Below, piece after piece: positions 31,150 to 33,537 of a stretch of DNA of 33,537 nt (position 1 is its first letter; each line of letters starts with the position of its first letter). Under the pieces are notes generated by a model. It made no database searches. It saw nothing but the letters and a program-made list of their open reading frames with translations, and was not told the origin of the DNA. Origin of the DNA: Bacteroidia bacterium (GTDB taxonomy: Bacteria; Bacteroidota; Bacteroidia; Bacteroidales; CAJPTX01); contig CAJPTV010000010.1 in NCBI GenBank assembly GCA_905373665.1, positions 1 through 33,537 of the forward strand, written 5' to 3'. Position numbers and translations under genes: made by a program.

Positions 31150-31226
31150 GCGTTAAGGGCGGTGCGAGAGCGAGAAGCGCCCTTAGCGCACTTCCTTAGG
31201 ACCGCCCCGCCCGTCTCGCGTGAAAA
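31150..31226. repeat. Degenerate remnant of the inverted-repeat element between type IIG copy 2 and the truncated AAA-like gene
   Basis: TTAAGGGCGG and its inverted partner GCGCCCTTAG (about 31180-31189) flank a short GC-rich centre. CCTTAGGACCGCC follows (about 31194-31206), then a degraded form of the ~20-bp GC-rich word (CCGCCCGTCTCGCGTGA). These are the same building blocks as in 1131-1287 and 32548-32694. It may have been the site of a deletion that removed the AAA-like gene's 3' end. Confidence 0.45.
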
Positions 31227-31252
31227 CCTTGTTTAGTCCCGTCTTTCGAGAT

Positions 31253-32467
31253 TCAATATGACGAAAGATCAACAAGCAACCCCATTGGGGACACGTCGGG
31301 GCGAGTATAGTATAAAAGACCTTGTAAAAAGCTTGAACGAACCCTTTTATTCGGAAACCCGAGCACAAACAGATTTTCCTTACGTAGGAATTTCTTTATT
31401 GTAAGATAACCAGAATAGAAGAGGTAATGGATAATGTAATTTGGGTCATTATAACGGAAGTCTTGTAAGACATTCGCATCAATCTTGATATTCTCGTCCA
31501 AGTTCGGGATAGACACTCCTGTTTTCTTTAGAAACTTCACAAGATACGTAGGCGTGGCATTCTCAAACCAAGAGCAGTTGTATCTTCCAACTGCTAATGT
31601 GTTTAGTGAACAGGACGGATTATAAATCCGCTCCCCACTTCGCGAAAAACAAAACCCATTATACTCTTTCTTGAGCCGCGCTCGCGTCTTTTCTACCGTG
31701 CTCTTTTGCTTTTCAGCCAGTCGTTCTATCTCAGGTGTAAACTGATCGAGTTCCGTCTCAGTAAACCCACAGATGGCAGCATACTCATCAAGCAGGGTGA
31801 TATCTATCAGGTTATTCACTCCACTAAAGAGGGTCGTCTTACTAAACTTTGTAATCCCCGTCAGGAAGGCGAAACGGATATACTGATCGCACTGCTTGAG
31901 TACCTCGTAAAAGGCTTTGAGCTGTGCACGAATCGCGCTATTGAGTTCTTCGTTAGTCACGGTTTCCGAAAGAGGCTTATCATATTCATCGACAAGGATG
32001 ACCACCTGCTTTTGAGTCTTTCTGTAGATGGTGGTTATAAGGTTAATAAAACGGTCACCTAGATCTTCTGGTTTGTCTTCAACCCCATGTAATCTCTCAA
32101 ACGCTGTCAACTGTAAATCCATACGCCTTTTCAAAGAGCCTTGTTCTGCATAATCCTTCGCACTAAAATCAAAATAGAGAACAGGACTCTCCTCCCACGG
32201 CTCTCGCTTCTGCTGGCGGGCGATCTCTTCCTCTCTCTCCGCAATATACAGCCCTTCAAATAATTCCTTCCTCCCTTCAAAATAGGCTTTGAGCATTGAT
32301 AAGAAGAGGCTCTTACCGAAGCGGTGCGGACGGCTTAGAAAGAAAATACGTCCGAGCGAGAAGAGCTTCTCGATATACTGCGTCTTATCGACGTAGAGAT
32401 CGCCATCCTTTCGCAACTGCTCGAAACTTTGGGTACTAATCGGTAGGCGACGGCGTGAAGAGTTCAT
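31253..32467 (-). CDS. AAA-ATPase-like protein lacking its C-terminal nuclease domain (probably a decaying copy)
   Basis: The 404-residue product keeps the whole ATPase half: DGDLYVDKTQYIEKLF, P-loop RPHRFGKS, Walker B VVILVDEYDKPL and FAFLTGITKFSKTTLFSGVNNLIDIT. It resembles the protein at 1-1134 most closely. It follows its relatives to FPNKRVRSSFLQGLL and then diverges into YYTRPDVSPMGLLVDLSSY and stops. The ~140 residues with the D...ExK nuclease core are missing, and no frame of the following ~130 bp restores them. The bases beyond are repeat remnants, so a deletion at a repeat is the likely cause. It could be non-functional or act as an ATPase-only variant. The next gene downstream is the type IIG copy 2. 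Confidence 0.85.
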   Translation of the reverse strand: MNSSRRRLPISTQSFEQLRKDGDLYVDKTQYIEKLFSLGRIFFLSRPHRFGKSLFLSMLKAYFEGRKELFEGLYIAEREEEIARQQKREPWEESPVLYFDFSAKDYAEQGSLKRRMDLQLTAFERLHGVEDKPEDLGDRFINLITTIYRKTQKQVVILVDEYDKPLSETVTNEELNSAIRAQLKAFYEVLKQCDQYIRFAFLTGITKFSKTTLFSGVNNLIDITLLDEYAAICGFTETELDQFTPEIERLAEKQKSTVEKTRARLKKEYNGFCFSRSGERIYNPSCSLNTLAVGRYNCSWFENATPTYLVKFLKKTGVSIPNLDENIKIDANVLQDFRYNDPNYIIHYLFYSGYLTIKKFLRKENLFVLGFPNKRVRSSFLQGLLYYTRPDVSPMGLLVDLSSY

Positions 32468-32487
32468 GATGTGCGAGATTGGTTGTG

Positions 32488-32495
32488 CGAAGATA
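32488..32495 (-). promoter_or_regulatory. Possible -7 box variant for the truncated AAA-like gene
   Basis: The minus strand reads TATCTTCG, one base from TAnnTTTG, ending 20 bp before the ATG. The full-length relative at 8348 has TACCTTCG at nearly the same distance. Confidence 0.35.
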
Positions 32496-32547
32496 AGAAA
32501 AACTCCTGCCCTAACGGACAGATCTCCCTACCTCTCCTCCACCACGG

Positions 32548-32681
32548 GGCGCTAAGGGCGCGCCGCCCGTGGTGAAGTATAATCCTAATTTTTTATCCTA
32601 TCCACGCTTGCGCTTGCACGCCTCTCCTCAATCCCCGCCCGTCCGGCGCGAGGACCCACTGGGCCGTCCGCCCTTAGGACC
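32548..32681. repeat. MITE-like element with terminal inverted repeats (copy B, opposite orientation to copy A)
   Basis: The left end GGCGCTAAGGGCGCGCC pairs with the right end, whose reverse complement is GGTCCTAAGGGCGGACGGCCC. In reverse complement it aligns with 1139-1287 at both ends, and the inner AT-rich part (TAGGATAAA...TTAGGATTATA) is also shared in outline. One more CCGCCCTTAGGACC follows the right end at 32681-32694, matching the doubled end seen beside copy A. It fills the gap between ung and the truncated AAA-like gene and contains no gene. Confidence 0.6.
32635..32656. repeat. Dispersed ~20-bp GC-rich word inside the MITE-like copy B
   Basis: CGTCCGGCGCGAGGACC preceded by CCGCC is an exact match to the word in both type IIG genes (3509, 28794). 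It is absent from copy A of the element, so it is a nested insertion or a lost segment. Confidence 0.6.
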
Positions 32682-32686
32682 CGCCC

Positions 32687-33364
32687 TTAGGACCACCGAA
32701 TAGGCTCAGCTCCCTGCTTCACGAGCCACTTATTGGCTAGCTGGAAGTGCCCGCAACCGAGAAAGGCATTATAGTTTGTAGGGGCAACGGGGTGTGCTGC
32801 GGTGAGTACAAACTTACCGTTTGTGTCCATCCCTTCCACAACCCCTTTCGCAAACCTCCCCCAAAGTAAAAGCACTTGAGGACGAGTGGTCTGCAACGCG
32901 AGGGCTACAATCTGCCGCGTGATGGGTTGCCAACCCAATGCGGCATGCGAGCCACTATCCCCCGCTGTGACGGTCAGAATAGAGTTCAAGAGGAGTACCC
33001 CCTGCGAAGCCCAGTCGCTTAGGTCGCTATTCGTTCTTCGCTCCCCTCCGTACTCTCGTTGCAGCTCGATAAAGATGTTTCTGAGCGAGGGCGGAAAGGC
33101 TACCCCCTGCGGTACAGAGAAAGATAGCCCCATGGCCTGCCCAGGATTGATGTAAGGGTCTTGCCCTAGCAGTATACACCGCACGCGCTCTAGTGGCGTT
33201 GCCCATAGTGCGTTAAAGGTGAGCTCCTCGCGAGGATAGACCTCCACACCAGAGGCGCGGAGGGCGTCGACCGCGGTAAGGCATTTCTCTATAGCTGGGC
33301 GAGCGCCAGAGGCTTCGAGCGCTGCGAGCCAGTCCGGGGGGATGAGTTTATCGATGGGTTGCAT
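32687..33364 (-). CDS. ung: Uracil-DNA glycosylase, family 1
   Basis: The ATG at 33364 gives 225 residues starting MQPIDKLIPPDWLAAL, the normal Ung size. A longer frame to 33523 adds 53 Pro/Arg-rich residues that overlap another gene's 3' end and are unlikely. The catalytic motif is GQDPY (D69) within LLGQDPYINPGQAMGLSFSVP, followed by LLLNSILTV and LLLWGRFAK. The C-terminal loop is AAHPVAPTNYNAFLGCGHFQLANKWL. H191 is kept, but the common HPSPLS minor-groove loop is HPVAPT here, and the usual H after GQDPY is I. The enzyme removes uracil from DNA to start base-excision repair. Its start overlaps the upstream partial gene by 17 bp, suggesting translational coupling. Its 3' end abuts the repeat element. 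Confidence 0.93.
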   Translation of the reverse strand: MQPIDKLIPPDWLAALEASGARPAIEKCLTAVDALRASGVEVYPREELTFNALWATPLERVRCILLGQDPYINPGQAMGLSFSVPQGVAFPPSLRNIFIELQREYGGERRTNSDLSDWASQGVLLLNSILTVTAGDSGSHAALGWQPITRQIVALALQTTRPQVLLLWGRFAKGVVEGMDTNGKFVLTAAHPVAPTNYNAFLGCGHFQLANKWLVKQGAEPIRWS

Positions 33365-33537
33365 TTCGTCTGTTTGCTGCCTTTTTAGCCTTTTTGTTGC
33401 CTTTCCGTGAGGTGTGCTTGTGGCTAGCCTTTTTCTCTTTTGAGGGCGTTGTCTGAGGCTGTGGCTTGGCGGCGGGGGAAGCCGTCGCGGTAGGGGCAGT
33501 TGTTGGGGTGGCGGGGCGTACAAAACGGTCTTTGAGT
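33348..33537 (-). CDS. 3' end of an unidentified gene, low-complexity basic tail, cut by window edge
   Basis: A minus-strand frame open from the window edge encodes 62 residues starting LKDRFVRPATPTTAPTATAS and ending in a Lys/Ala/His-rich tail (KEKKASHKHTSRKGNKKAKKAANRRNATHR), then TAA at 33348. The composition change from Pro/Thr/Ala linker to strongly basic tail looks like a real protein C-terminus and not a shadow frame. The overlap with the ung start is typical of an operon. The main domain lies outside the window, so no function can be given. Confidence 0.6.
   Translation of the reverse strand, partial: LKDRFVRPATPTTAPTATASPAAKPQPQTTPSKEKKASHKHTSRKGNKKAKKAANRRNATHR

Noticed and set aside
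31183..31368. A 61-residue minus-strand frame as the missing end of the truncated AAA-like gene
   Set aside because: Its sequence does not contain the nuclease motif or match the corresponding part of the relatives; only the last few bases resemble the repeat at the other gene's stop.
33365..33523. A 53-residue Pro/Arg-rich N-terminal extension of Ung
   Set aside because: The same DNA is better explained as the 3' end of an upstream gene in another frame, and the ATG at 33364 gives the normal Ung length.

Overview
The window looks like a chromosome segment from a Bacteroidales bacterium, most likely Porphyromonas or a close relative. The evidence is a PorP/SprF-family protein next to a type B (gliding-motility C-terminal) sorting-domain protein, SusC-like TonB receptors with a carboxypeptidase-regulatory N-terminus, a lipoprotein BamA homologue of the TamL type, DUF1573, several AAA-ATPase-like/PD-(D/E)XK proteins, and -7 promoter boxes of the Bacteroidetes TAnnTTTG type. 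Base composition is roughly balanced. No rRNA, tRNA, integrase, transposase or CRISPR array was seen.

Left accessory block (1-9976). A 5'-truncated AAA-ATPase-like/nuclease gene is followed by a small repeat with terminal inverted repeats. On the minus strand come endonuclease IV (nfo), a five-unit 41-bp hairpin array, a class II Fic protein that seems to lack its usual C-terminus, and a fused type IIG restriction-modification enzyme. A TonB-dependent receptor and a full-length AAA-ATPase-like/nuclease gene follow on the plus strand.

Central plus-strand block (10069-25491). This holds DUF1573, a NatA/NatB-type ABC exporter pair, an outer-membrane beta-barrel receptor, nadC-nadA for NAD synthesis, and an acyl-CoA-ligase-like enzyme. 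A secreted protein with distinct codon use and its own terminator comes next, then a T9SS type B cargo protein, a PorP/SprF protein and mutS2. Convergent to mutS2 is a TrmH-type RNA methyltransferase, which is divergent from tamL.

Right accessory block (28635-32681). A second type IIG enzyme, nearly identical to the first except in its central part, lies downstream of a third AAA-ATPase-like gene that has lost its nuclease end. A second copy of the inverted-repeat element follows, then ung overlapping the 3' end of a gene that runs off the window.

The most unusual signal is in the two type IIG genes. Each carries a perfect or near-perfect palindrome at the same codons, 23-bp arms in one and 18-bp arms in the other. 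The outer arm sequences differ between copies, yet both arms have changed together so the symmetry is kept, and the 2-bp centre is reverse-complemented between copies. The 41-bp hairpin array beside the Fic gene shows similar paired changes. All family assignments come from reading motifs; no database search was possible.
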